A stretch of 64,000 bases of DNA, taken from NCBI GenBank assembly GCA_910584245.1, contig CAJTZF010000015.1:7030-71029 (forward strand), in the 5' to 3' direction. The notes under the pieces are model-generated. The model searched no databases, was not told the DNA's origin, and saw only the letters and a program-made list of their open reading frames with translations. The translations under genes were made by a program, and so were the position numbers. Source of the stretch: an uncultured Eubacterium sp. GTDB taxonomy: Bacteria; Bacillota; Clostridia; Lachnospirales; Lachnospiraceae. Below, piece after piece: positions 50,712 to 58,762 of this stretch (position 1 is the first letter of the stretch; each line of letters opens with the position of its first letter).

Positions 50712-52616
50712 TCAGGTGTGTGTGTCTGTGGAGGTTTTGCATTTGGCCGATCTAAAAAGTGCCAGCACGAGGAACAGCATAAGGACGATTCCCCCGGCTG
50801 TTCCGGTGTTAAGCCATTCAGAAAGCTGTATGCGTTCGTTTACAGATAAGACGGCGAGGACGGCGAGCAGAATACCGACCAGTCCTTCACCGGCAATCAT
50901 GCCGGAACTGAACAGGATTCCATTGCTGATACTTTTCTTTTTATCCTGTTCTGAGCCAGCCGTTCTTTTTTCTACCAGTAAGCGGACAAGGCCGCCGATC
51001 ATAATACAGGTGCTAAGTTCCAGCGGCAGATACAGGCCGATGGCGACCGGCAGAACCGGGATACGTAGTATTTCGATTACGATGGCGATGAAAATGCCGA
51101 TGAAGATCAGGTTCCAAGGGAGATTGCCGTTCATAACCCCTTCGACGAGCATTTTCATAAGCGTTGCCTGGGGAGCGGACAATTCGGTGGAGCCAAATCC
51201 CCAGGCGGCGTTGAGCAAATAAAGGACGCCGCCGATGGCGAGGGCGGCACAGACGGTTCCGACCAGTTCGCCAATTTGCTGCTTGCGCGGAGTGGCGCCC
51301 AGGATGTATCCCGTCTTTAAGTCCTGGGATGTGTCGCCGGCCATACAGGCGATGATGCATATAATAGAGCCGATGGAGATTGCGCCCTGCATACCGTGAA
51401 AGCCGGAGTCGCCAAACGCCTTCAATATGAGCGTGCAAAAGAGGAGGGTTGCGATCGCCATACCGGAGACAGGATTGTTGCTGCTGCCGACTAACCCGAC
51501 CATGCGGGATGAGACGGTGGCAAAAAAGAACCCGAAGAGGATCACCATGACGGCGCCGGACAGGGTGACAGGAATGGAGGGAAGCAGCCAGATTGCGATA
51601 ATCATAAGCAGAATGCCGACAAAAATGAATTTCATATTTAATTCCCGGGCGGTTCGCTCCTGTGAAAGCTGTTGCTTTCCAGAGAGGCTTTTAATGGAAT
51701 CACGAAAGGTGGAAAGGATCAGCGGCAAGGATTTAATCAGGCTCAGAATACCGCCTGCCGCTACCGCGCCGGCGCCGATGTAGCGGATATAAAGCCCCCA
51801 TATTTTGCTTGCGCCCCCGGCGGCATATAAGCTGCCGATTGTGTCATCTCCGGGATACAGTATAGTCTCTGCCCCGAAGAGCTGGATGGCGGGAATCAGG
51901 ACAAACCAGCCGAGGATACCGCCGGCCAGCATGTAGGAGGATATTTTTGGCCCGCATATATAACCGACCCCGATCAACGCGGGATAAACTTCTGCGGACA
52001 GCTCTGTTTTCAGAAAATGAAATTTAGCGGATATGGATCCCGGGATAACTTTTAGGCCGTCTACGAGAAATTTACATAGGGCGGCGATGCCCATACCGGA
52101 AAATACAGTTTTTGCGCTCGAACCTCCCTTTTCGCCAGCCAAAAGCACTTCCGCACAGGCGGTGCCTTCCGGGTAGGGCAATTTTTTATGTTCCTTTACG
52201 ATCAAGGCATTTCGGAGGGGGACCATGAACAGAATGCCGAGAATGCCGCCGCACAGGGAAATCAGTGTAATTTCACCGATGCCAGGCATTTCTATTTTTC
52301 CCTCGGAGGCCCATAAAAAGAGAGCTGGCAGCGTGAAGATCGCGCCGGCGGCGAGGGACTCCCCGGCGGATCCGACGGTTTGGACCATGTTGCTCTCAAG
52401 AATTGAATTTTTTCGCAGTATTACGCGGATGACGCCCATCGAGATTACGGCGGCCGGAATCGAGGCGGAAACGGTCATGCCGACCCGCAGCCCGAGGTAG
52501 GCATTGGCAGCGCCGAAGACGACAGCCAGTATAATTCCGAGAACGATAGAAGTGGTAGTGCATTCCGGCATCTCTCGGTCTGCCGGGATAAATGGTTTAA
52601 AATCCTTGTTTTTCAT
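50712..52616 (-). CDS. OPT-family oligopeptide transporter
   Basis: 634-residue membrane protein with about 14-16 hydrophobic segments. Diagnostic OPT motifs: FGAANAYLGLRVGMTVSASIP near the N-terminus, YPEGTACAEVL, SSNNPVSGMAIATLL and MAGDTSQDLKTGYILGATP. Members import small peptides or metal chelates with protons. ATG 52616 (MKNKDFKPF) follows AAAGGAAA; a longer frame adds 30 residues without a ribosome site. Convergent with the aldo/keto reductase. The region upstream holds the divergent xylanase promoter. Confidence 0.92.
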   Translation of the reverse strand: MKNKDFKPFIPADREMPECTTTSIVLGIILAVVFGAANAYLGLRVGMTVSASIPAAVISMGVIRVILRKNSILESNMVQTVGSAGESLAAGAIFTLPALFLWASEGKIEMPGIGEITLISLCGGILGILFMVPLRNALIVKEHKKLPYPEGTACAEVLLAGEKGGSSAKTVFSGMGIAALCKFLVDGLKVIPGSISAKFHFLKTELSAEVYPALIGVGYICGPKISSYMLAGGILGWFVLIPAIQLFGAETILYPGDDTIGSLYAAGGASKIWGLYIRYIGAGAVAAGGILSLIKSLPLILSTFRDSIKSLSGKQQLSQERTARELNMKFIFVGILLMIIAIWLLPSIPVTLSGAVMVILFGFFFATVSSRMVGLVGSSNNPVSGMAIATLLFCTLILKAFGDSGFHGMQGAISIGSIICIIACMAGDTSQDLKTGYILGATPRKQQIGELVGTVCAALAIGGVLYLLNAAWGFGSTELSAPQATLMKMLVEGVMNGNLPWNLIFIGIFIAIVIEILRIPVLPVAIGLYLPLELSTCIMIGGLVRLLVEKRTAGSEQDKKKSISNGILFSSGMIAGEGLVGILLAVLAVLSVNERIQLSEWLNTGTAGGIVLMLFLVLALFRSAKCKTSTDTHT

Positions 52617-52700
52617 ATAATTTCGTTTCCTTTCCATAGATGGAATTATTTTGTACTGAACTAGCACTTTTATACATTTGAAAATTGTTCCATTTTCCGT

Positions 52701-52729
52701 TGACACAACGTTTTTTTGTGGTTATACTT
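52701..52729 (+). promoter_or_regulatory. Promoter of the second xylanase gene
   Basis: TTGACA (52701-52706), 17-base spacer, TATACT (52724-52729). A second candidate, TTGACG (52778-52783), 18-base spacer, TATAAA (52802-52807), lies closer to the gene. Confidence 0.78.
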
Positions 52730-52748
52730 CAATTAGGTTTTGCTGATA

Positions 52749-52774
52749 CCGGCACACAAGGGGTTGTCTGCCGG
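52749..52774 (+). promoter_or_regulatory. Leader hairpin of the second xylanase mRNA
   Basis: CCGGCA (52749-52754) pairs with TGCCGG (52769-52774), and ACAA with TTGT inside, loop GGGG. No T run follows, so it is not a standard terminator. It lies between the two candidate promoters. Confidence 0.5.
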
Positions 52775-52873
52775 AAATTGACGAATAAAAAGGGAAGGAG
52801 GTATAAAGTTACGATATGGGGCGTCCGGCAAAACTTGAAACGAAAATGAAAGTCGATGTATTGGAGGTTAATA

Positions 52874-54499
52874 ATGAAAATTGTAAAAAAGGGGAAACGT
52901 CTATTTTCCGCTATTCTGGTTGGCATGCTCATTTTAGGGAGCTGTGTTGTACCAAAGACAGAAACAGCAGCAAGCGAGACACTACTTAACACCTATGGGA
53001 AAACGATGGGGCGTTTTGGAAACTGCGTTACCTTGGCCCAGCTTCAGGATCCGGCTACCCTGTCCCACATCAAGTCACAGTACAACAGTATCACACTCGA
53101 AAATGAGATGAAGCCGGATGCGCTCTTAGGCCGCCAGCCGTCTTTGTTTCATCAGGACACGGCGAAAAGCCAGGGCTACTATGTTCCATCCTCGATGAAT
53201 GAGACATATGTTCCTAAAATTAATTTTGACACGATTGATAAAGTGCTTAAGATTTGTTATGAGAACGGCCTCGGAGTCCGCGCCCATACGCTGATTTGGC
53301 ACAGCCAGACGCCGGATTGGTTCTTCCGGGTAGGTTACTCGACAAATTATGGATATGTTTCGGAAGCACAGATGAATAACCGTATGGAATATTACATAAA
53401 GACAGTGATGAACCATGTATATACTAGCAAATATGGAAGTGTTGTCTATGCGTGGGATGTCGTAAATGAATATTTACATGCGACGCCATCTGGCTGGAGT
53501 TACATTTATGGGAACTGCGGGAATAAGCCGGCCTTTGTAAAGCGTGCGTTCCAATATGCACATGACTGTATCAGCTATTTCAAGCTTACGGATAAAGTCA
53601 GCCTGTTGTATAATGATTTCAATACCTACATGGAAGTGAATGATATTATTACGATGATCCGCTATATCAATGCAGAAAAAAAGATTTGTAACGGTGTAGG
53701 TATGCAGTCGCATCTCGGCACGGCCTTCCCTAGTGTATCTTATTATACAGACGCGCTGCGGGCTTTTGTCAACGCAGGGTTTGAAGTCCAGATTACAGAG
53801 CTGGATGTCACGAACAAATCCGACGCAGACCAGGCGTCCTATTTGTACAACCTGATGAAGAATGTTTTGAGCATTAAAAAAGCAGGAGGGAATATTACAG
53901 GACTTACGTGGTGGGGAATTGCTGACTATGTGACATGGATCAAGGGCGAAAAACCATTACTCTTCTCTTACCTGAATGTGCCGAAGTCCTCCTATTACAA
54001 TGTATTGCAGGCATACAGGGATTCCGGTCTCGGCTCTTCGGATACGAATTATGAGACGCTTCCAGATGGCTGGTATTACATAAAAAATATTAATGCCCAG
54101 AAATATCTTCAAGTAAAAGATAATGTGGGTGGCAACGGCGTCAATGTGGAAATTGGTACAGGTTCCGGAGTGAAGGGGCAGAAGTGGTATTTGTCCAATC
54201 AGGGAAATGGCTATGTTACATTGAAGAATGGAAATGGTTACATGCTGGATATTCAGTACGGGGCGAAGGAAGATGGCACAAATGTGCAGACGTATTCCGC
54301 CAATGGAGCAGACGCCCAGAAATTTAAAATTATGAAAACTTCCACAGCAAATGTTTACGGTATTGTGACAAAAGTGACTGGCGATAAGAAGTCACTGGAT
54401 GTATACAATTTTGGTACGCATGACGGAGCAAATGTGTGCCAGTGGACTTATTACGGAAATACTTGCCAAAAATGGATTTTTGAACCTTGCTGGAACTAA
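52874..54499 (+). CDS. Secreted GH10 endo-xylanase with C-terminal ricin-type lectin domain
   Basis: 541 residues. Signal peptide ending in LILGSC (~20-24), which may be a lipobox, or cleaved near TETAA. GH10 barrel ~37-385 with acid/base E199 (WDVVNEYLHA), nucleophile E309 (QITELDVT) and motifs RAHTLIWHSQTPDWF and LTWWGIADYVTWI. C-terminal ricin-B/CBM13-type beta-trefoil ~396-541 with GWYYIKNINAQKYLQV, NGNGYMLDIQYG and CQKWIFEP, likely carbohydrate-binding. GGAGG lies five to six bases before ATG 52874. Related to the xylanase at 35378 in the barrel but with a different accessory domain, so the two may act on different parts of xylan. Confidence 0.94.
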   Translation: MKIVKKGKRLFSAILVGMLILGSCVVPKTETAASETLLNTYGKTMGRFGNCVTLAQLQDPATLSHIKSQYNSITLENEMKPDALLGRQPSLFHQDTAKSQGYYVPSSMNETYVPKINFDTIDKVLKICYENGLGVRAHTLIWHSQTPDWFFRVGYSTNYGYVSEAQMNNRMEYYIKTVMNHVYTSKYGSVVYAWDVVNEYLHATPSGWSYIYGNCGNKPAFVKRAFQYAHDCISYFKLTDKVSLLYNDFNTYMEVNDIITMIRYINAEKKICNGVGMQSHLGTAFPSVSYYTDALRAFVNAGFEVQITELDVTNKSDADQASYLYNLMKNVLSIKKAGGNITGLTWWGIADYVTWIKGEKPLLFSYLNVPKSSYYNVLQAYRDSGLGSSDTNYETLPDGWYYIKNINAQKYLQVKDNVGGNGVNVEIGTGSGVKGQKWYLSNQGNGYVTLKNGNGYMLDIQYGAKEDGTNVQTYSANGADAQKFKIMKTSTANVYGIVTKVTGDKKSLDVYNFGTHDGANVCQWTYYGNTCQKWIFEPCWN

Positions 54500-54512
54500 G
54501 AGCATAAATAGT

Positions 54513-54542
54513 GGGCGGCGTCCCTGCAGAGGGACGCCGCCC
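54513..54542 (+). terminator. Strong hairpin after the second xylanase
   Basis: Perfect 12-bp GC-rich stem GGGCGGCGTCCC / GGGACGCCGCCC with loop TGCAGA. No T run follows (AAAAATA), so it may end mRNA by processing or protect its 3' end rather than act as a classical terminator. Confidence 0.6.
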
Positions 54543-54554
54543 CAAAAATAATAC

Positions 54555-54583
54555 TTGACAGACCTTGGAAAATGTGGTAACCT
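54555..54583 (+). promoter_or_regulatory. Promoter of infC-rpmI-rplT
   Basis: TTGACA (54555-54560), 17-base spacer, TAACCT (54578-54583). The leader of ~165 bases carries an attenuator. Confidence 0.7.
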
Positions 54584-54603
54584 AACAACGGTGTAAAAAG
54601 CAG

Positions 54604-54731
54604 AGTTATCCACTCTCACCTTGCCGTATAGCAGAAATGTTATCACACGTCAATGGTTTACCATATTTTCATTATGGATGAATAGTGATTTTTTTGTGGA
54701 TAGCTGGCTTTAAAAACAGTTATCTTTTTTT
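54604..54731 (+). promoter_or_regulatory. Transcription attenuator in the infC leader (L20/IF3-type leader)
   Basis: A terminator stem GATAGCTG (54699-54706) / CAGTTATC (54717-54724) is followed by TTTTTTT, ten bases before the infC ribosome site. Its left arm can pair instead with an upstream element: AGTTATCCAC (54604-54613) matches GTGGATAGCT (54696-54705) over 10 positions (one G-T pair), giving an antiterminator. In B. subtilis the same operon is controlled by L20 binding its leader; the match here is by position and logic, not by a covariance search. Confidence 0.75.
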
Positions 54732-54753
54732 ATTTCATTTGGAGGTGCAGGTT

Positions 54754-55260
54754 ATCAGCGGATTAATGATTAATGAGCAGATCCGGGACAGAGAAGTCCG
54801 TGTGATCGGCCAGGACGGAGAGCAACTTGGAATTATGTCAGCCAAAGAGGCTTATTTGATGGCGAGAGATGCCGATCTTGATCTGGTGAAGATCGCCCCG
54901 ACGGCGAAACCACCGGTCTGCAAGATTATCAACTATGGCAAATATCGTTATGAGCAGGCGAGAAAAGAAAAGGAAGCCAAGAGGAAACAGCGGACGATTG
55001 AGGTGAAAGAGATTCGGCTTTCTCCTAATATTGATATGAATGATTTGAATACAAAGGCAAATCAGGCGCGCAAATTCCTATCAAAGGGTGACAAGGTGAA
55101 AGTGACCCTTCGTTTCCGCGGCCGCGAAATGGCGCACAAGGATGTAGGACGCGAGGTGTTGAACGCTTTTTACGAGAAACTGGGCGACGTTGCGGCGATC
55201 GACAAAGAAGCCAAAATGGAAGGAAGAAGCATGATTATGTTTTTAACAGCCGCAAAATAG
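54754..55260 (+). CDS. infC: Translation initiation factor IF-3 (AUC start codon)
   Basis: 168-residue IF-3: N domain (MINEQIRDREVRVIG, then AKEAYLMARDADLDLVKIAP), linker rich in Lys/Arg (YEQARKEKEAKRKQRTI) and C domain (KEIRLSPNIDMNDLNTKA, KVTLRFRGREMAH). GGAGGT at 54741-54746 is seven bases before the ATC at 54754; the first in-frame ATG (54766) lies 19 bases from that site and would lose the conserved ISGL. infC genes often use rare AUU/AUA/AUC starts, which lets IF-3 limit its own synthesis. First gene of infC-rpmI-rplT, behind an attenuator. Confidence 0.92.
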   Translation: MSGLMINEQIRDREVRVIGQDGEQLGIMSAKEAYLMARDADLDLVKIAPTAKPPVCKIINYGKYRYEQARKEKEAKRKQRTIEVKEIRLSPNIDMNDLNTKANQARKFLSKGDKVKVTLRFRGREMAHKDVGREVLNAFYEKLGDVAAIDKEAKMEGRSMIMFLTAAK

Positions 55261-55303
55261 TGATAGAGAGTTTTTCTATCAAATACAACATGGAGGTATT
55301 ATC

Positions 55304-55507
55304 ATGGCAAAGCAGAAAATGAAAACAAAAAGAGCCGCTGCAAAACGATTCAAAGTAACCGGAACCGGCAAGCTGGTTCGCAATAAGGCGAACAAGAGCC
55401 ATATTTTGACAAAGAAGACGACGAAGAGAAAAAGAAATCTCAGAAAAGCAACATTAGTAGATGATACGAATGTTAAAACGATGAAGAAGATTTTGCCATA
55501 TGCATAA
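55304..55507 (+). CDS. rpmI: 50S ribosomal protein L35
   Basis: 67-residue, very basic ribosomal protein with the L35 pattern MKTKRAAAKRFKVTGTGKL and SHILTKKTTKRKRNLRKA. Complete. ATGGAGG site 5' of the ATG. Between infC and rplT in the usual order. Confidence 0.98.
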   Translation: MAKQKMKTKRAAAKRFKVTGTGKLVRNKANKSHILTKKTTKRKRNLRKATLVDDTNVKTMKKILPYA

Positions 55508-55551
55508 TGGAATGGCAGTTATGACGGTTCATTAAAGGAGGTAAATGCCAA

Positions 55552-55908
55552 ATGGCTAGAATTAAAGGCGGATTAAACGCAAAGAAAAAACATAAAAGAG
55601 TATTGAAATTAGCAAAGGGATACAGAGGAGCGAGATCTAAGCAGTACCGTGTGGCAAAGCAGTCCGTTATGCGCGCGCTGGAGACTTCCTATTCAGGAAG
55701 AAAGCAGAGAAAAAGACAGTTCCGTCAGCTCTGGATCGCACGTATTAATGCGGCGGCTAGGATTAACGGTCTTTCTTATAGCAAATTTATGCACGGCTTG
55801 AAGCTGGCGGAGGTTGATATAAACCGGAAGATGCTTTCGGAAATGGCGATTAGTGATCCGGATGGATTTGCTGCACTCATTGATGTTGCAAAGAGCAAAC
55901 TCGCATAA
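55552..55908 (+). CDS. rplT: 50S ribosomal protein L20
   Basis: 118-residue basic protein: MARIKGGLNAKKKHKRVLKL, YRGARSKQYRVAKQSVMRAL and LWIARINAAARINGLSYSKF. Needed early in 50S assembly; in Firmicutes it represses its own operon by binding the leader. AAAGGAGG before the ATG. Last gene of the operon, with a terminator at 55951-55985. Confidence 0.98.
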   Translation: MARIKGGLNAKKKHKRVLKLAKGYRGARSKQYRVAKQSVMRALETSYSGRKQRKRQFRQLWIARINAAARINGLSYSKFMHGLKLAEVDINRKMLSEMAISDPDGFAALIDVAKSKLA

Positions 55909-55950
55909 TTTTGACATAACTTTTCGATAATATAATCAACACACATCGCA

Positions 55951-55985
55951 AAGGGTACTTCACGATAAATGAGGTATCCTTTTTT
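55951..55985 (+). terminator. Intrinsic terminator of infC-rpmI-rplT
   Basis: 10-bp stem around AAGGGTAC (55951-55958) / GTATCCTT (55974-55981), with G-T pairs, ending in TTTTTT. Confidence 0.78.
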
Positions 55986-56025
55986 GGACTTAAGGGATTC
56001 GTCAAAAGCTGAAGGGAGACGGAAA

Positions 56026-57702
56026 ATGGAGAGTAAAATGGGAAAAAGAGCAGGAAGAATTTGTGTTTGGTTAATATGTTCACTTTTAATCGGGGGAATG
56101 CTGCCGGCAGGGGAATCACATGCAGCGAAGAAAAAGACCGCGCTGCCGCCGCGTACCCAAAAGGCAAGTGTTGAATCGGGGGCGGTTGAGCATCCGGCGG
56201 CTTCTGCCAAGCCGTCAGGAAAACCGCTGTCATCGCCAAAGCCGCTCGCGCTGAAAAATGCAGGCGTGAAGTTTTTTAAGGGCGGACAGAAGGGGATTGG
56301 ATACGGAAAAGTAAAAAAACGCAAAATATATCATTTTTACACATATGCGACGGACGAAGTCAGGCTCAGGCCCACGCAGAAGTCTGTGTTTAAAGTGGTG
56401 GGAGGCATTCGGAAAAGTGATGTCCGAAAGAAAAAGGTAGTAGTCAGGCAGGATGGAAGGGTGATCTGCCGGGACAAAGAGAGGGATAAGAAGCAGTATG
56501 CCATTATTCGCATTACGTCTGTGCGAACGAGAGAAAGTATTTACGCATATGTGTATTTTGCCCCGCGCATGTACGCGAAAAATCCCAAAAAACGGTTGGT
56601 TTACCAGGGGAAGACAACGGTGCTTTCTTACAACTACCCAAAGAAAAAAATACGTTTTACATCTTCGAACACAAAAGTGGCAAGGGTGAGCAAACAAGGT
56701 GTAGTGACGACTGGGAAAGAGGGGACGGCAGTCATAACCGCCAGCATAAAAGGCTCCGCAAAAAATATAGTCAAGTCGACGATTTTAGTCAAGGAGGAGC
56801 CGTGGCTCGTTGACGACCGGGATACGGTTTACAGTTATGAGGATATGACGGCAGACCTGAGAAATATCGCCCAGAAATATAAGGGAAAAGCGTCCTTGAG
56901 CAGCTTGGGCACAAGTGAGGACGGAAGAAATATATGGTGTCTGAGAATTGGTCGGCTGGGCGCCGGAAGAAAAATAGTGATTGATGCCGGTATTCACGCG
57001 AGGGAATGGCTGAATCCACAGATGCTAATGCGGAAAAGTGAGGAAATTCTGCGGCAGTATGAGGAGTATAAGTCCACCCTGAACCATGTGTGCCTATATG
57101 TGGTGCCGATGATTAACCCAGACGGCATTTCGATTTCCCAATACGGATTTGATGCGGTGCGGTCAAAAAAACTTCGTAAAATATGTAAGAAGACGAAAGC
57201 GTCGTCAAGAACATGGAAAGCGAATGCCAGAGGCGTAAATTTGAATTTCAATTTTCCTGGCGGCTGGAACAAGAAAGACAAATCCAAGAAACCGGACGGA
57301 ATTTCTTATCCGGGAGAGAAGGCGGCCTCGGAAAAGGAAACAAAGGTTATGATGCGGTTTATCAACGGACTTTCAGGTTTAAAGGGCGCATTAAATTATC
57401 ACTCGACGGGAAGTATACTTTATTGGAATTACAATGTGGAGGCAAATGCGGCGCTCTACCAGAGGCAGTCGGCGCTTGCCTCAAAGGTCAATTCCTACAC
57501 GAAATACCGCCTGATGCCAAAATCAATAAGTACGGATCCGAACGGAGGATTAGGGGACTGGCTTATTTATAACAAAAAGATCCCAAATGTAACCGTAGAG
57601 ACCGGAACGGTTATGTGTCCGCTCCCACACGCGCAGCTCAAGCGGATCACAGACCAGAATTCGGAACTTTTGAGTTGGTTTGTCAAAGAGTATGCAAAAT
57701 GA
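56026..57702 (+). CDS. Secreted M14-family zinc carboxypeptidase with Ig-like domain
   Basis: 558 residues: signal peptide (cleavage near ESHA-AKK, ~33), Ala/Pro/Ser-rich linker (~35-75), Lys/Arg-rich Ig-like domains (~80-255, the second BIG2-like: FTSSNTKVARVSKQGVVTTG), and an M14 peptidase domain (~265-555). Zinc ligands H324 and E327 (GIHAREWLNPQ) and H459 (NYHSTGS); catalytic Glu E525 in TVETGT. The usual Asn-Arg pair (GVDLNRNF) reads GVNLNFNFPGGW: Arg is replaced by Phe408. In carboxypeptidase A that Arg holds the substrate carboxylate, so specificity may differ, for instance peptidoglycan stem peptides. ATG 56026 follows AAGGGAGA. Confidence 0.88.
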   Translation: MESKMGKRAGRICVWLICSLLIGGMLPAGESHAAKKKTALPPRTQKASVESGAVEHPAASAKPSGKPLSSPKPLALKNAGVKFFKGGQKGIGYGKVKKRKIYHFYTYATDEVRLRPTQKSVFKVVGGIRKSDVRKKKVVVRQDGRVICRDKERDKKQYAIIRITSVRTRESIYAYVYFAPRMYAKNPKKRLVYQGKTTVLSYNYPKKKIRFTSSNTKVARVSKQGVVTTGKEGTAVITASIKGSAKNIVKSTILVKEEPWLVDDRDTVYSYEDMTADLRNIAQKYKGKASLSSLGTSEDGRNIWCLRIGRLGAGRKIVIDAGIHAREWLNPQMLMRKSEEILRQYEEYKSTLNHVCLYVVPMINPDGISISQYGFDAVRSKKLRKICKKTKASSRTWKANARGVNLNFNFPGGWNKKDKSKKPDGISYPGEKAASEKETKVMMRFINGLSGLKGALNYHSTGSILYWNYNVEANAALYQRQSALASKVNSYTKYRLMPKSISTDPNGGLGDWLIYNKKIPNVTVETGTVMCPLPHAQLKRITDQNSELLSWFVKEYAK

Positions 57703-57714
57703 TGAAAAAAGTAT

Positions 57715-57743
57715 TTGACATTTATTCGAAAATTTGTTATTAT
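57715..57743 (+). promoter_or_regulatory. Promoter of tRNA-Leu
   Basis: TTGACA (57715-57720), 17-base spacer, TATTAT (57738-57743). Confidence 0.8.
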
Positions 57744-57799
57744 AGTCAAGCAGATGAGCGAATGAAATAAGTCGCGAATACAAATTTTCATAAGTGTAT

Positions 57800-57882
57800 G
57801 CGGAGTTGCTGGAATTGGCAGACAGGCATGACTAAGGATCATGTGTCTCTGAGACGTGTGGGTTCAAGTCCCATACTCCGCA
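57800..57882 (+). tRNA. tRNA-Leu (anticodon AAG)
   Basis: Class II tRNA of 83 bases: acceptor GCGGAGT / ACTCCGC with discriminator A, D arm with GGCAGAC, anticodon stem CATGA / TCATG with loop CTAAGGA (anticodon AAG, reads CUU/CUC), an extra arm GTCTC..GAGAC and T arm GTGGG TTCAAGT CCCAT. CCA is not encoded. Confidence 0.95.
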
Positions 57883-57892
57883 TTATTTGGTG

Positions 57893-57924
57893 GTGTGGCT
57901 ATTGGAAACGGTAGCCACACTTTC
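57893..57924 (+). terminator. Terminator after tRNA-Leu
   Basis: Perfect 9-bp stem GTGTGGCTA (57893-57901) / TAGCCACAC (57912-57920), then TTT. Confidence 0.75.
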
Positions 57925-57954
57925 CGTTATGCCAGAGCTGGAGGGAAGAGATAA

Positions 57955-58674
57955 ATGATGAAAAAAGTTAGAAATTATGCGGCGGCATTTGTGTTGCTGT
58001 TTGCGGTGGGACTTCAAGTATCCGGACATGAAGTGGATGCGGCTGGGAGTAAGGTGATTGCGATCGACGCCGGCCATCAGCTCAAGGGAAATTCTTCGTT
58101 GGAGCCAAATGGTCCGGGTTCGAAAACAAAAAAAGCGAAAGTGACTTCCGGCACATCCGGTTGTGCGACGAAGCTTCCAGAATATAAGCTGAATTTACAA
58201 GTTGCAAGAAAATTGAAAAAAGAGCTGGAAGGCCGCGGCTATAAAGTAGTTATGGTTCGGACAAAGCATTCGGTCAATATATCGAATGTGCAGCGCGCCA
58301 AAGTGGCGAATGCAGCGAAGGCCGACGCGTTTGTCCGTATTCATGCCAATTCTGCGGATGCTTCGTCTGTGAGCGGCGCCCTTACGATTGCGCCGACCGC
58401 TGAGAATAAGTATATGAGCAAAAAAATACGTAAGGCTAGCCAGAAATTGTCTAAGCTGGTGCTCCAGAAATATTGTAGCGCGACAGGGGCAAAGAACAGG
58501 GGCGTGATGTATACGGACACAATGACAGGCATAAACTGGTGTACGGTACCTGTGACGATAATCGAGATGGGATTTATGAGTAATCCGGCAGAGGACCGGA
58601 ATATGGCTTCCGCATCTTATCAGAAGAAGATTGTCCGCGGCATTGCAAATGGGCTGGATGCGTATTTAAAATAA
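57955..58674 (+). CDS. Secreted N-acetylmuramoyl-L-alanine amidase (Amidase_3)
   Basis: 239-residue zinc amidase that cuts the bond between muramic acid and the stem peptide. Signal peptide (cleavage near VDAA-GSK, ~30), then the Amidase_3 fold: zinc ligands H41 (DAGHQ), E76 (LPEYKLNL) and H130 (VRIHANS), catalytic E204 (IIEMGFMSN). No wall-binding domain, so a short stand-alone enzyme, as in CwlC/CwlD-like sporulation or remodelling amidases; which is undecided. GGAGGGAAGAG precedes the ATG. Confidence 0.92.
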   Translation: MMKKVRNYAAAFVLLFAVGLQVSGHEVDAAGSKVIAIDAGHQLKGNSSLEPNGPGSKTKKAKVTSGTSGCATKLPEYKLNLQVARKLKKELEGRGYKVVMVRTKHSVNISNVQRAKVANAAKADAFVRIHANSADASSVSGALTIAPTAENKYMSKKIRKASQKLSKLVLQKYCSATGAKNRGVMYTDTMTGINWCTVPVTIIEMGFMSNPAEDRNMASASYQKKIVRGIANGLDAYLK

Positions 58675-58678
58675 TCGT

Positions 58679-58707
58679 TTGCCTAACGAACAAATTTGTG
58701 TTACAAT
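58679..58707 (+). promoter_or_regulatory. Promoter of the SEC-C protein gene
   Basis: TTGCCT (58679-58684), 17-base spacer, TACAAT (58702-58707). Confidence 0.65.
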
Positions 58708-58762
58708 AGTCAACATATGGCAAAGCCATTGTGAAAAGCAATACGGAGGAGGGAAATGAACG

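Noticed and set aside
51427..51783. Open frames antisense to the OPT transporter
   Set aside because: They mirror the transporter codons, have no ribosome sites and give Arg/Pro-rich low-complexity proteins.
55912..55938. TTGACA...TATAAT promoter before the M14 gene
   Set aside because: The boxes are only 14 bases apart, and the terminator of the ribosomal operon lies between them and the gene.
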